Positions 7,324 through 15,034 of a stretch of 64,000 nucleotides of DNA are shown here, piece by piece (the first letter of the stretch is position 1; every line of letters begins with the position of its first letter). Below the pieces are notes generated by a model. The model saw nothing but the letters and a program-made list of their open reading frames with translations. It did no database searches and was not told where the DNA came from. Origin of the DNA: Hymenobacter rigui (GTDB lineage: Bacteria; Bacteroidota; Bacteroidia; Cytophagales; Hymenobacteraceae); the NCBI RefSeq assembly GCF_003944715.1, contig NZ_RWIT01000002.1:558001-622000 (forward strand), in the 5' to 3' direction. The position numbers were made by a program, and so were the translations under genes.

Positions 7324-8382
7324 ATGCTTCCACGCATTGGTATTTCCGTCGGCGACCTGGCCGGCATTGGTCCGGAAATCATCTATAAAACCTTCCTCGA
7401 TAAGCGCCTGCTCAAGTTCTGCACGCCGGTAGTGTACGGCACTGCCGCCGTGCTCTTTGATGACTTTCCCCAGGCCGCCGACCACGAACCTCTCACCTTC
7501 CGCCAGGTGCGCGAGGCGGCCGATATTGCCCCCGGCAAGCACAACGCCGTAACCTGCTGGGAAGAGGACTACCACCTCACCCCCGGCCAGCCCAGCCAGG
7601 CCAGCGGCACCGCCGCCCGCCTGAGCCTGCAGGCCGCCGCCCGCGACCTGAAAGCCGGCCTGCTCGATGCCCTCGTAACGGCTCCCATCAGCAAAGAGAA
7701 TACCCAGGCCGACGACTTCCGCTTTCCCGGCCACACCGAGTTCTTGACCAGCTTCTTTGAGGCCAAAGAAAGCCTGATGCTGCTCACCGACGAGGCCGCC
7801 GGCCTGCGCGTGGCTACCGTTACGGGCCATATTCCGCTGAAGGACGTACCCGCTCGCCTCACCAAGGAGCTGCTCACCACCAAGCTGCGCATCCTGCTGA
7901 ATTCGCTCAAGAACGACTTCGGCATTGCCAAGCCCCGCGTGGCCGTGCTCGGCCTCAACCCCCACGCCGGCGAAAACGGCCTGCTGGGCACCGAGGAAGC
8001 TGCCGTGGTAACGCCCGTGCTGCAGCAGTTGCAGGCCGAAGGCCACCTCGCCTACGGCCCCTTTCCGGCCGATGGCTACTTTGGCACCGGCCAGTTCCGG
8101 CAGTTCGATGCCACTCTATCATTGTACCACGACCAAGGGCTGATTCCGTTTAAAACCCTGGCTTTCGAGCGGGGCGTGAACTTCACGGCCGGTTTATCGG
8201 TGGTTCGCACCTCCCCCGACCATGGCACGGCCTACGGCTTGGCCGGTAAGTTTCAGGCCGATGCCACCTCCTTCCGCGAAGCCCTGTACCTGGCCTGCCA
8301 GCTGGTACGCTACCGCAAGGGCGAGGCCGAAATTAAACCGTTGGTTCCCGGCCCCCCGCTGCGGAGCGCCCGCCACGACTAA
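7324..8382 (+). CDS. pdxA: 4-hydroxythreonine-4-phosphate dehydrogenase PdxA
   Basis: PdxA oxidises 4-phosphohydroxy-L-threonine in the DXP-dependent route to pyridoxal phosphate (vitamin B6). The 352-residue length and the start MLPRIGISVGDLAGIGPEI fit the family. Motifs seen are the substrate loop FPGHTEFL, the metal ligands in LNPHAGENG and YHDQGLIPFKTL, and the cofactor-side segment SPDHGTAYGLAGK. A rho-independent terminator at 8410-8450 ends the gene. The upstream stretch consists of simple TTCACTC words and an inverted repeat; no promoter element was identified. Confidence 0.96.
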   Translation: MLPRIGISVGDLAGIGPEIIYKTFLDKRLLKFCTPVVYGTAAVLFDDFPQAADHEPLTFRQVREAADIAPGKHNAVTCWEEDYHLTPGQPSQASGTAARLSLQAAARDLKAGLLDALVTAPISKENTQADDFRFPGHTEFLTSFFEAKESLMLLTDEAAGLRVATVTGHIPLKDVPARLTKELLTTKLRILLNSLKNDFGIAKPRVAVLGLNPHAGENGLLGTEEAAVVTPVLQQLQAEGHLAYGPFPADGYFGTGQFRQFDATLSLYHDQGLIPFKTLAFERGVNFTAGLSVVRTSPDHGTAYGLAGKFQADATSFREALYLACQLVRYRKGEAEIKPLVPGPPLRSARHD

Positions 8383-8409
8383 CTGGCCCCGCCGCTACTA
8401 CTAGTGCTG

Positions 8410-8450
8410 AAAGTGCGTGTCCCGGGTATACCGTGGGGCACGCACTTTTT
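8410..8450 (+). terminator. Rho-independent terminator of pdxA
   Basis: The stem AAAGTGCGTG/CACGCACTTT (10 bp) encloses a 19-nt loop and ends in a TTTTT run, 28 bp after the pdxA stop codon. Confidence 0.85.
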
Positions 8451-8492
8451 ATGCTACTGAAACGAAATAATCTTTTCAAAAACGAAATTTAC

Positions 8493-8523
8493 TTTGCGGT
8501 TTTAAAATACCGCCGTAAGTTTG
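8493..8523 (+). promoter_or_regulatory. Bacteroidota promoter TTTG-N19-TAAGTTTG
   Basis: A -33 TTTG (8493-8496) and a -7 TAAGTTTG (8516-8523) are separated by 19 nt, both matching the phylum consensus. Transcription would begin near 8530, just before the palindrome at 8535-8557 and about 45 nt upstream of the regulator's start codon. Confidence 0.7.
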
Positions 8524-8534
8524 CATTCGTAATC

Positions 8535-8557
8535 AACGGAACCATTACGGTTCCGTT
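8535..8557. promoter_or_regulatory. Perfect palindrome AACGGAACC-N5-GGTTCCGTT, likely operator
   Basis: A perfect 9-bp inverted repeat with a 5-nt spacer lies between the promoter and the start codon of the HigA-like gene at 8577. Antitoxin-type regulators of this family usually bind such palindromes in their own promoter, so autorepression is the simplest reading (inference). Confidence 0.65.
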
Positions 8558-8576
8558 TTGCTTTTCACCCGTTTCG

Positions 8577-8945
8577 ATGACGCTGACCACTCCTACCGAT
8601 TACCGCACTGCCCTGCGCCGCCTTGATGCGCTGGTGGCCGCGGGCGTGGAAGGAAACGCGGCGCTGGAAACGGAATTCCGGGAGCTGATTACGGCCCTGG
8701 ATGCCTACGAAAGCAAGCTGGGTCTGCTGCCAATTCCCAATCTACCGACCTCCCTGGCCGAAATGATTGAGTTGAAGCGCCAGCAGATGCGCCTGAAGCA
8801 AAAGGAGCTGGCGGAGTTGCTGGAAGTGCCCGCCGGCCGTCTCTCCCAGATTCTGAGCGGCAAGCGGCGTGTAACCCTGGATTTGGCTAAACGACTGTAT
8901 GAGCGGCTGGGAATTCCCTCCGATTTTATTCTCAAAAACGCCTAG
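8577..8945 (+). CDS. HigA-type antitoxin / XRE-family regulator without adjacent toxin
   Basis: The ATG at 8577 gives 122 residues. The N-terminal half (about 5-60, DYRTALRRLDAL...DAYESK) is the helical region typical of HigA antitoxins. The C-terminal half is a helix-turn-helix of the Cro/CI type (MRLKQKELAELLEVPAGRLS followed by QILSGKRRVTLDLAKRLYE). HigA proteins neutralise a HigB mRNA interferase and repress their own promoter. No HigB-like frame exists immediately upstream (8383-8576) or downstream (DUF177 gene follows), so this looks like a solitary antitoxin or a plain regulator. A well-formed promoter and a perfect palindrome precede it. Confidence 0.85.
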   Translation: MTLTTPTDYRTALRRLDALVAAGVEGNAALETEFRELITALDAYESKLGLLPIPNLPTSLAEMIELKRQQMRLKQKELAELLEVPAGRLSQILSGKRRVTLDLAKRLYERLGIPSDFILKNA

Positions 8946-8973
8946 CGCAACTCCCCCACCGCTTTTACGAACC

Positions 8974-8997
8974 GGGCAAAACTTACTACTTTTGCCC
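8974..8997. promoter_or_regulatory. Promoter -7 TACTTTTG inside an inverted repeat, DUF177-rpmF-plsX unit
   Basis: TACTTTTG (8987-8994) matches TAnnTTTG exactly, 21 bp before the DUF177 start. It overlaps the right arm of a perfect 8-bp inverted repeat, GGGCAAAA (8974-8981) and TTTTGCCC (8990-8997). A protein bound to the palindrome would cover the promoter. The -33 element is weak. Confidence 0.5.
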
Positions 8998-9014
8998 CTT
9001 GCTAAAAAACCATC

Positions 9015-9548
9015 GTGAAGAAGGATTCGCAATACGACATCAACATTGCCCGGCTGGCCGATAAAACGCACCATTTTGCGTTTGACCTAGACCGCTCCTT
9101 CTTCGAGCAGTTCGACCAGGAGCTGATTCCGGATGGCAACGTGCACGCCGACGTGACGCTGACCAAAACGGAACGCCTCATCACCGTGGATTTTGACCTG
9201 CACGGCACCGTGCGCCAGATCTGCGACCGGAGCCTGGACGAATACGACCAAGAAATTGATGCGCAGGAGCAACTGTTGGTGCGCTTCGGCGACCAGAACC
9301 AGGAGCTGGACGACAACGTGCTGCAAATCACGCCCGACACCCAGACGCTCCCGCTGGCCCAGCACCTGTTTGACTACATCGGTCTGGCTCTGCCCATGAA
9401 GAAGCTGCACCCGCGCTTCCAGAACGAAACCGACGAAAACCCCGACGCCGACGCTAAACTCATCTTCACCACCCGCCAGGAGGGCGACGATGACCATGAC
9501 GACGATGATATTGACCCGCGCTGGAGTGCGCTCAAAAACCTGAATTAG
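9015..9548 (+). CDS. DUF177 (YceD) family protein
   Basis: The 177-residue product belongs to the DUF177/YceD family, which is nearly always encoded next to the L32 gene and has been linked to ribosome or rRNA metabolism; its exact activity is not settled. Seen here are the central segment (LHGTVRQICDRSLDEYDQ, which in many members carries Cys residues; one Cys remains), a conserved hydrophobic turn IGLALPMKKLHP, and a very acidic stretch (EGDDDHDDDDID) before the conserved end DPRWSALKNLN. It starts the conserved order DUF177-rpmF-plsX-fabH, probably one transcript from the promoter at 8987. rpmF follows 59 bp later. Confidence 0.9.
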   Translation: MKKDSQYDINIARLADKTHHFAFDLDRSFFEQFDQELIPDGNVHADVTLTKTERLITVDFDLHGTVRQICDRSLDEYDQEIDAQEQLLVRFGDQNQELDDNVLQITPDTQTLPLAQHLFDYIGLALPMKKLHPRFQNETDENPDADAKLIFTTRQEGDDDHDDDDIDPRWSALKNLN

Positions 9549-9607
9549 ACCATCTTTCCGGTCTGGTTCTTCGCTTCTAACTTTTACTTTTTAACTTTTT
9601 TTCAAGC

Positions 9608-9832
9608 ATGGCACATCCTAAGCGCCGGACCTCCTCCGCTACCCGTGATAAGCGTCGTAGCCACTACAAACTGACCCCCAAAGCTGTTACCGTGTGCTCG
9701 AACACCGGCGAGCTGCACCTGCGTCACAAAGCCTACGTAGTGGACGGCGACCTGTACCTGAACGGTAAAGTAGCCATCAAAGATTACGCGCCCGTAGCCG
9801 CCCCGGCCGCTACCGACAACGACGAAGAATAG
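9608..9832 (+). CDS. rpmF: 50S ribosomal protein L32
   Basis: This 74-residue protein is a small component of the large ribosomal subunit. The start MAHPKRRTSSATRDKRRSHY is the L32 signature. The usual zinc-binding CxxC pairs are not present: only one Cys remains (VCSNTGELHLRHKA), so this is a zinc-independent form. An acidic tail (ATDNDEE) follows the conserved part. The gene stands between the DUF177 gene and plsX, the common bacterial order. A long pyrimidine tract (TTCTAACTTTTACTTTTTAA, 9575-9602) lies directly before the start codon. Confidence 0.96.
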   Translation: MAHPKRRTSSATRDKRRSHYKLTPKAVTVCSNTGELHLRHKAYVVDGDLYLNGKVAIKDYAPVAAPAATDNDEE

Positions 9833-9878
9833 TCGCACGTTAGCTGCTTATTGCCTCGCGGCTCCGCAGCCACTACCG

Positions 9879-9925
9879 CCGCCCGGCTTCCCGTGTTGCT
9901 GATACAGCTGCGCGGGGCCGGGCGG
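9879..9925 (+). other. GC-rich hairpin between rpmF and plsX
   Basis: CCGCCCGGC (9879-9887) pairs with GCCGGGCGG (9917-9925). No T run follows, so it is more likely an mRNA-processing or stability element than a terminator in this operon. Confidence 0.4.
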
Positions 9926-9974
9926 TGAGGTGCGGCCCGAGGTTTCTCTCCCGGACCTCTTTGATTCTCCGTTC

Positions 9975-10916
9975 ATGAAGATAGCCCTGGACGCAATGGG
10001 GGGCGATTTTGCTCCTCAGGCCGCCGTCGATGGGGCCGTGCTGGCCGCTGAAGCGCTGGCCGGTAAGGCCCAGATAGTGCTCATTGGCCAGGAAGATGCC
10101 GTACGCCCGCTGCTGGAGCAGCATGGGGCTGCGGCCGCCGACCTCCAGCTTGTTCCCGCTTCCCAGATTATTGAGATGGGGGAGCACCCGGCAAAAGCGT
10201 ATCAGCAAAAACAGGACTCCAGTATCGCCGTAGGGTATAAAATGCTAGCTACCGGTGAGGTAGAAGCATTCTGCTCGGCCGGTAATACCGGGGCTATGCT
10301 GGTAGGCGCTATGTTCAGCGTAAAAGCCGTTCCGGGTGTAATGCGCCCCGCCATTGCCAACTTCGTTCCGAAGCTGCACGGCGGTATGGGCATTATGCTG
10401 GACGTGGGGGCCAACGCCGAGTGCAAGCCCGAAATGCTGGAGCAGTTCGGTGAGCTGGGCTCCTTGTACGCCCAGTACGTGCTGGGCATTGAGAAGCCTA
10501 AAGTGGGCCTCATGAACCTGGGCGAAGAAGAGGGTAAGGGCACTGCCATTACTCAGGCCGCGCACCAGCTGCTGAAAGTGAATCCCCATATTCACTTCAT
10601 CGGCAATATTGAGGGCCGCGACCTGTTCAACGACAAAGCCGACGTAATTGTGTGCGACGGATTTACGGGCAACGTGGTGCTAAAAATGGCCGAATCGGTG
10701 TATGATATCATTGCCGAGAAGAACATTCATGACCCCTTCCTCGACAAGTTCAACTACGAAGCCGTGGGCGGTTCGCCCATCCTCGGCATCAACGATAACG
10801 CCATCATTGGCCACGGCGTGAGCACGCCTACCGCCATCTGTAACATGCTGCTGCAAGGCTATCAAATGGCCAGCTCCGGTATTGCCGACCAGATAAAAAA
10901 CACCTTCAAGTCCTAA
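9975..10916 (+). CDS. plsX: Phosphate acyltransferase PlsX
   Basis: PlsX converts acyl-ACP to acyl-phosphate, the first step of the PlsX/PlsY route to phosphatidic acid, and acts as a peripheral membrane enzyme. The ATG at 9975 (MKIALDAMGGDFAPQ) gives the normal length of 313 residues; in-frame codons upstream are leader. Motifs include DAMGGDFAPQAAVDGA, GNTGAMLVGAMF, GRDLFNDKADVIVCDGFTGN and a C-terminal helical region. It lies in the conserved run with rpmF upstream and fabH downstream. A hairpin with a T-rich tail (10928-10954) separates it from fabH and may lower read-through. Confidence 0.97.
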   Translation: MKIALDAMGGDFAPQAAVDGAVLAAEALAGKAQIVLIGQEDAVRPLLEQHGAAAADLQLVPASQIIEMGEHPAKAYQQKQDSSIAVGYKMLATGEVEAFCSAGNTGAMLVGAMFSVKAVPGVMRPAIANFVPKLHGGMGIMLDVGANAECKPEMLEQFGELGSLYAQYVLGIEKPKVGLMNLGEEEGKGTAITQAAHQLLKVNPHIHFIGNIEGRDLFNDKADVIVCDGFTGNVVLKMAESVYDIIAEKNIHDPFLDKFNYEAVGGSPILGINDNAIIGHGVSTPTAICNMLLQGYQMASSGIADQIKNTFKS

Positions 10917-10927
10917 AGAGCGACTGT

Positions 10928-10954
10928 AAGTCCGGCCGCCGCGCCGGACTTTTC
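10928..10954 (+). terminator. Hairpin between plsX and fabH
   Basis: AAGTCCGGC (10928-10936) pairs perfectly with GCCGGACTT (10943-10951) and is followed by TTCCTTTG. The fabH start is only 33 bp further on, so it may be a partial terminator. Confidence 0.6.
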
Positions 10955-10986
10955 CTTTGCCGCATCTGCTGTTTCCCAATTCGCTG

Positions 10987-12000
10987 ATGAAGATTACCGC
11001 TGCCATTACCGGAGTTGGCTCCTACGTGCCCGACTACGTGCTGACCAATCAAGAGCTCGAAACCCTGGTGGACACCACCGACGAGTGGATTCTGAGCCGA
11101 ACCGGAATTAAGGAGCGTCACATTCTGAAGGGCGAGAACCAGGGCACCTCCGTGATGGGCATTAAGGCCGTGGAGCAGCTGCTGGCCAAAACCGGCAACA
11201 AAGCCGAGGATATTGACCTGCTCATCTGCGCCACGACCACTCCTGATCTGGTATTTCCGGCCACGGCCAACATCATTTCGGCGGCGGTGGGGGCTACCAA
11301 AGCATTCAGCTTCGATATGCAGGCGGCTTGCTCAGGTTTTATGTATGCCTTAGCTACCGGCTCGCAGTTTGTTGCCAGCGGCACATACAAAAAGGTGGTG
11401 GTAGTAGGAGCCGATAAGATGTCGAGCATCATCGACTATACGGACCGCTCCACCTGCATCATCTTCGGCGACGGAGCCGGGGCCGTGTTGCTGGAACCCA
11501 ACACCGAAGGCCTGGGCCTGCTGGACCAGGAGCTGCACTCCGATGGCAATGGCGAGCAGTACCTGCACCAGAAAGCCGGTGGCTCGCGCCGCCCGCCTTC
11601 CGCTGAAACCGTGGCCAACCGGGAGCATTACGTGTACCAGGAAGGCTCAGCAGTGTTCAAGTTTGCCGTGAAAAACATGGCCGACGTGGCTGCCCAGGTA
11701 GCCGAGCGCAACGGCCTGAATGCCGATACCATTGATTGGCTGGTGCCGCACCAGGCCAACAAGCGTATCATCGACGCCACGGCCAACCGCGTGGGTATTG
11801 GCCCCGAAAAGGTGATGCTGAATATTCACAAGTACGGTAATACCACCAACGGCACCATTCCGCTGTGCCTCTCCGACTACGAGCAGCAGCTCCGCAAAGG
11901 CGACAACCTGATTATTGCGGCCTTTGGCGGCGGCTTTACCTGGGGCTCCCTGTACCTGAAATGGGCCTACGACCCTACCCCCGATCCGTCGGCAGCTTAG
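10987..12000 (+). CDS. fabH: Beta-ketoacyl-ACP synthase III
   Basis: FabH condenses acetyl-CoA (or branched acyl-CoA) with malonyl-ACP to start fatty acid synthesis. The ATG at 10987 ([17 protein letters not shown]) gives 337 residues. The catalytic triad is visible: Cys in [12 protein letters not shown], His in [12 protein letters not shown] and Asn in [12 protein letters not shown]. The oxyanion and C-terminal segment GGGFTWGS is intact. It follows plsX and is followed by efp after 173 bp. Primer preference (straight or branched) cannot be told from the sequence. Confidence 0.97.
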   Translation: MKITAAITGVGSYVPDYVLTNQELETLVDTTDEWILSRTGIKERHILKGENQGTSVMGIKAVEQLLAKTGNKAEDIDLLICATTTPDLVFPATANIISAAVGATKAFSFDMQAACSGFMYALATGSQFVASGTYKKVVVVGADKMSSIIDYTDRSTCIIFGDGAGAVLLEPNTEGLGLLDQELHSDGNGEQYLHQKAGGSRRPPSAETVANREHYVYQEGSAVFKFAVKNMADVAAQVAERNGLNADTIDWLVPHQANKRIIDATANRVGIGPEKVMLNIHKYGNTTNGTIPLCLSDYEQQLRKGDNLIIAAFGGGFTWGSLYLKWAYDPTPDPSAA

Positions 12001-12030
12001 GCTGACGCGGCGCGAAAACGGAAAACCTCC

Positions 12031-12081
12031 TATACTTGCACTCCCGACGTGCCGCCCCGCCAGTTTTTCGGGACGGCACGT
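12031..12081 (+). promoter_or_regulatory. Promoter-like TATACTTG and leader hairpin of efp
   Basis: TATACTTG (12031-12038) differs from TAnnTTTG at one position. A few bases later ACGTGCCG (12047-12054) pairs with CGGCACGT (12074-12081), with a shorter inner CCCG/CGGG stem. If transcription starts at about 12045, the efp mRNA would begin with this hairpin. The same variant TATACTTGCA occurs upstream of the first amylase gene (14992-15001). Confidence 0.35.
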
Positions 12082-12173
12082 TGCGTTTCCACCCTAGTTA
12101 CTCACCTTCTGATTGTTGAAGCCACCGGCTATCCTACCGGGTTTCCGCGGCTACTTTCTCTCAATTCCCTCTC

Positions 12174-12737
12174 ATGGCCACCACTGCAGATTTCCGCAAC
12201 GGGCTCGTTCTGAATTACAACGGCGAGTTGCACGTAATTACTGAGTTTCAACACGTGAAGCCCGGCAAAGGCCCCGCTTTCGTGCGTACCAAGCTCCGCA
12301 ACATCAAAACCGGCCGCGTTATCGACAACACGTTCAATGCCGGGGTGAAAGTGGAAACTGCCCGCGTGGAGCAGCGCCCCCACCAGTACCTGTATAAGGA
12401 CGATTACGGTTACACCTTCATGGACAATGAAACCTTCGAGCAGGTAGTGCTGCCCGAGGCCATGGTGCCCTTCGCCGACATTATGAAAGAAGGCCAGGTA
12501 GCCACCATCCTGTTCCACGCCGAAACCGAGCAGCCCCTCACGGCCGAGCTGCCCACCACCGTGGAGCTGGTAGTAACCTACACCGAGCCCGGCCTGAAAG
12601 GCGACACGGCCACGAACACTCTCAAGCCGGCCATCGTGGAAACCGGAGCCCGCATTCAGGTGCCGCTGTTCATTGATACCGATACCAAGATCCGCATCAA
12701 AACCAGCGACTACTCCTATGTCGAAAGAGTCAAATAA
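12174..12737 (+). CDS. efp: Translation elongation factor P
   Basis: EF-P binds between the P and E sites and relieves ribosomes stalled at polyproline. The 187 residues match the family, with an N-terminal KOW-like domain and two OB domains. The tip loop that reaches the peptidyl-transferase centre reads [12 protein letters not shown], with Lys32 at the position that is modified in many bacteria; no modification enzyme (EpmA or EarP type) was seen in this window. The C-terminal motif [18 protein letters not shown] is conserved. Its proline-rich neighbour AccB is a plausible client, but that is only an association. accB starts 28 bp after the stop codon. Confidence 0.97.
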   Translation: MATTADFRNGLVLNYNGELHVITEFQHVKPGKGPAFVRTKLRNIKTGRVIDNTFNAGVKVETARVEQRPHQYLYKDDYGYTFMDNETFEQVVLPEAMVPFADIMKEGQVATILFHAETEQPLTAELPTTVELVVTYTEPGLKGDTATNTLKPAIVETGARIQVPLFIDTDTKIRIKTSDYSYVERVK

Positions 12738-12765
12738 GCAGCCCACCAAGCCCTCTCCCACCGCC

Positions 12766-13260
12766 ATGAAAGCCAAAGAACTGCAGGACCTGATCGACTT
12801 CATCGCCAAGTCGGGTCTGAACAAAGTCAACATCGAAACCGAGGAGTTCAAGATTTCGGTGCAGCGCGAGTCCAACACCAAAGTAGTAACCTCCGGGGTT
12901 GCTATGTCGGCTGCCGCTCCTGCTCCCGCCGCTGCCCCGGCTCCGGCCGCTGCTCCTGCTGCCCCGGCTCCGGCCGCCGCTGCCCCCGCGGCACCCGCCG
13001 CTGAAGCGGCCAGTGCCAGCCACGTAGCCCTGAAGTCGCCCATGATTGGCACCTTCTACCGCAGCAGCAGCCCCGAAACGCCGGCCTTCGTGCAGGTAGG
13101 TGATTTGGTGGAAAAAGGTCAGGTAATCTGCATCATCGAGGCCATGAAGCTGTTCAACGAAATTGAAGCTGAGCAGAGCGGCCGGGTGGTGAAGGCGATG
13201 GTGGAAAATGCGTCTCCCGTGGAGTACGACCAGCCGCTGTTCCTGATTGAGCCAATGTAA
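12766..13260 (+). CDS. accB: Biotin carboxyl carrier protein of acetyl-CoA carboxylase
   Basis: AccB carries biotin between the biotin carboxylase AccC and the carboxyltransferase in malonyl-CoA synthesis. I take the ATG at 12766 ([17 protein letters not shown], the usual start), giving 164 residues; another ATG at 12718 would overlap the end of efp by 20 bp. An N-terminal helical region (1-45) is followed by a long Ala/Pro linker (about 50-85), then the biotinyl domain with the biotinylated lysine in [14 protein letters not shown]. accC follows after 109 bp that contain complementary arms. Confidence 0.96.
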   Translation: MKAKELQDLIDFIAKSGLNKVNIETEEFKISVQRESNTKVVTSGVAMSAAAPAPAAAPAPAAAPAAPAPAAAAPAAPAAEAASASHVALKSPMIGTFYRSSSPETPAFVQVGDLVEKGQVICIIEAMKLFNEIEAEQSGRVVKAMVENASPVEYDQPLFLIEPM

Positions 13261-13272
13261 TTTTAGAGCTTA

Positions 13273-13348
13273 GAGTTGAGAGCTTAGAACTTAGAATCCG
13301 TGAGCCGGCCCAGCGCCGCCGCGAGTCTGAGTTCTAAGCTCTCAGTTC
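13273..13348 (+). repeat. Complementary arms between accB and accC
   Basis: GAGTTGAGAGCTTAGAACTT (13273 onward) and its near complement CTGAGTTCTAAGCTCTCAGT (13327 onward) match at 19 of 22 positions around a 32-nt GC-rich middle. Each arm is built of repeated GAGAGCTTAGAA-like words. The second arm ends 21 nt before the accC start codon. Confidence 0.6.
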
Positions 13349-13369
13349 TCACATCTAACCCTGAGAGCT

Positions 13370-14716
13370 GTGTTCAAGAAAATACTGATTGCCAACCGGG
13401 GGGAAATTGCGCTGCGCGTGATTCGGACCTGCAAGGAAATGGGCATCAAAACGGTTGCGGTATACTCCACGGCCGATAAGGAGAGTCTGCACGTGCGCTT
13501 CGCCGATGAGGCCGTGTGCATCGGGCCGGCCCCGTCGCGGGAGAGCTACCTGAGCATTCCCACCCTGATTGCCGCCGCCGAGATTACCAACGCCGATGCC
13601 ATTCACCCCGGCTACGGCTTCCTGAGCGAAAACGCCGAATTCTCGCGCGTGTGCCAGGAAAACGGCATCAAGTTTATCGGGGCCTCGCCTGATATGATCA
13701 ACCGCATGGGCGACAAGGCTTCGGCCAAGGCTACCATGATTGAGGCCGGCGTACCCTGCATCCCGGGTTCGGTGGGCTTGCTCGAATCGGTGGAGCAGGG
13801 CAAGAAGATTGCCGCCAAAATCAAGTATCCGGTTATTCTGAAAGCTACGGCCGGGGGCGGTGGGCGCGGCATGCGCATCATCAACTCCGAAGACGAGTTT
13901 GAGAAAGCCTGGAACGACGCCCGTACCGAGTCGAAAGCCGCTTTCGGCAACGACGGCATGTACCTGGAGAAATTTGTGGTGGAGCCCCGCCACATCGAAA
14001 TTCAGGTGTGCGGCGACCAGTACGGCCACGTATGCCACCTTTCGGAGCGGGACTGCAGCATTCAGCGCCGCCACCAGAAGCTGGTAGAGGAAGCTCCCTC
14101 GCCGTTTATGACGGAGGAGCTGCGCGAGCGGATGGGCGCAGCCGCCATTGCCGGTGCTTCAGCTATCGGCTACGAAGGCGTAGGCACCATCGAGTTCCTG
14201 GTAGACAAAGACCGCAACTTCTACTTCATGGAGATGAACACCCGCATTCAGGTGGAGCACCCCGTGACGGAGGAAGTTATCAACTACGACCTGATCAAGG
14301 AGCAGATTAAGGTAGCAGCTGGTATTCCGATTTCGGGCAACAACTACTCGCCCAAGATGCACGCCATGGAGTGCCGCATCAACGCCGAAGATCCTTCCAA
14401 GGATTTCCGCCCCTCGCCGGGTAAAATTACGGTGCTGCACATTCCGGGCGGCCACGGGGTGCGCGTGGATACGCACGTGTACGCGGGCTACCAGATTCCG
14501 CCAAACTACGACTCTATGATTGCCAAGCTCATCACCGTGGCCCAAACCCGGGAAGAGTGTATCGTGAAAATGAAGCGCGCCCTGAGCGAGTTTGTGGTAG
14601 AAGGCGTGAAAACGACCATCCCCTTCCACCTGAAGCTGATGGACAACCCGGACTTCAAAGCCGGCAACTTCACCACGAAATTCCTGGAATCGTCCTTCGA
14701 CTTTTCGGATCTGTAA
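13370..14716 (+). CDS. accC: Biotin carboxylase subunit of acetyl-CoA carboxylase
   Basis: AccC uses ATP and bicarbonate to carboxylate biotin on AccB. The 448-residue length is standard. Motifs seen are the N-terminal [20 protein letters not shown], the ATP-grasp glycine loop [12 protein letters not shown], the active-site segment [20 protein letters not shown] and the metal-binding segment [16 protein letters not shown]. The C-terminal domain ends in SSFDFSDL. It is encoded with accB; accA and accD are not in the window. A strong terminator follows. The spacer from accB contains complementary arms that could limit translation of accC relative to accB. Confidence 0.97.
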   Translation: MFKKILIANRGEIALRVIRTCKEMGIKTVAVYSTADKESLHVRFADEAVCIGPAPSRESYLSIPTLIAAAEITNADAIHPGYGFLSENAEFSRVCQENGIKFIGASPDMINRMGDKASAKATMIEAGVPCIPGSVGLLESVEQGKKIAAKIKYPVILKATAGGGGRGMRIINSEDEFEKAWNDARTESKAAFGNDGMYLEKFVVEPRHIEIQVCGDQYGHVCHLSERDCSIQRRHQKLVEEAPSPFMTEELRERMGAAAIAGASAIGYEGVGTIEFLVDKDRNFYFMEMNTRIQVEHPVTEEVINYDLIKEQIKVAAGIPISGNNYSPKMHAMECRINAEDPSKDFRPSPGKITVLHIPGGHGVRVDTHVYAGYQIPPNYDSMIAKLITVAQTREECIVKMKRALSEFVVEGVKTTIPFHLKLMDNPDFKAGNFTTKFLESSFDFSDL

Positions 14717-14739
14717 GCGTCTACTTGGATGCTGCCTGA

Positions 14740-14772
14740 AAGGCCTGACCCTCGTGGGTCGGGCCTTTTTTT
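14740..14772 (+). terminator. Rho-independent terminator of accC
   Basis: AAGGCCTGACCC and GGGTCGGGCCTT pair over 11-12 bp (one G-U) with a 4-nt loop and a run of seven T, about 25 bp after accC. Confidence 0.88.
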
Positions 14773-15034
14773 GTACCTGAGGCCAAAATTTTGCACGCTT
14801 GCACCCGGTCAATAAGGCACCAATATTGGCAAATGGCACATTGCCCGGAAGAAAACAATTTTTAATTGCACTGTTATAATCAATACAACATCATTAATCA
14901 GGTAAAAAACGGATTATTTTAGGTTAGTAAGCACTCACTAAATTATCATACAGGCTCCTTTGCAAATAGAATAATTGCCACCAATGCCCTGTATACTTGC
15001 AGTGTTCTAATCCCACCAACCAAAACTCCCACAC
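14773..15034. other. AT-rich gene-free region upstream of the amylase pair
   Basis: After the accC terminator there is no gene before the first amylase. The region is much richer in A and T than its surroundings and presumably holds the amylase control region. TATACTTG (14992-14999) resembles a -7 element, 36 bp before the start codon, but I find no well-spaced -33 partner. No clear operator palindrome was recognised. Confidence 0.5.

Noticed and set aside
8383-8576. A HigB toxin gene partnering the HigA-like regulator
   Set aside because: The interval contains the pdxA terminator, a promoter and a palindrome; no frame with RelE/HigB features exists on either strand.
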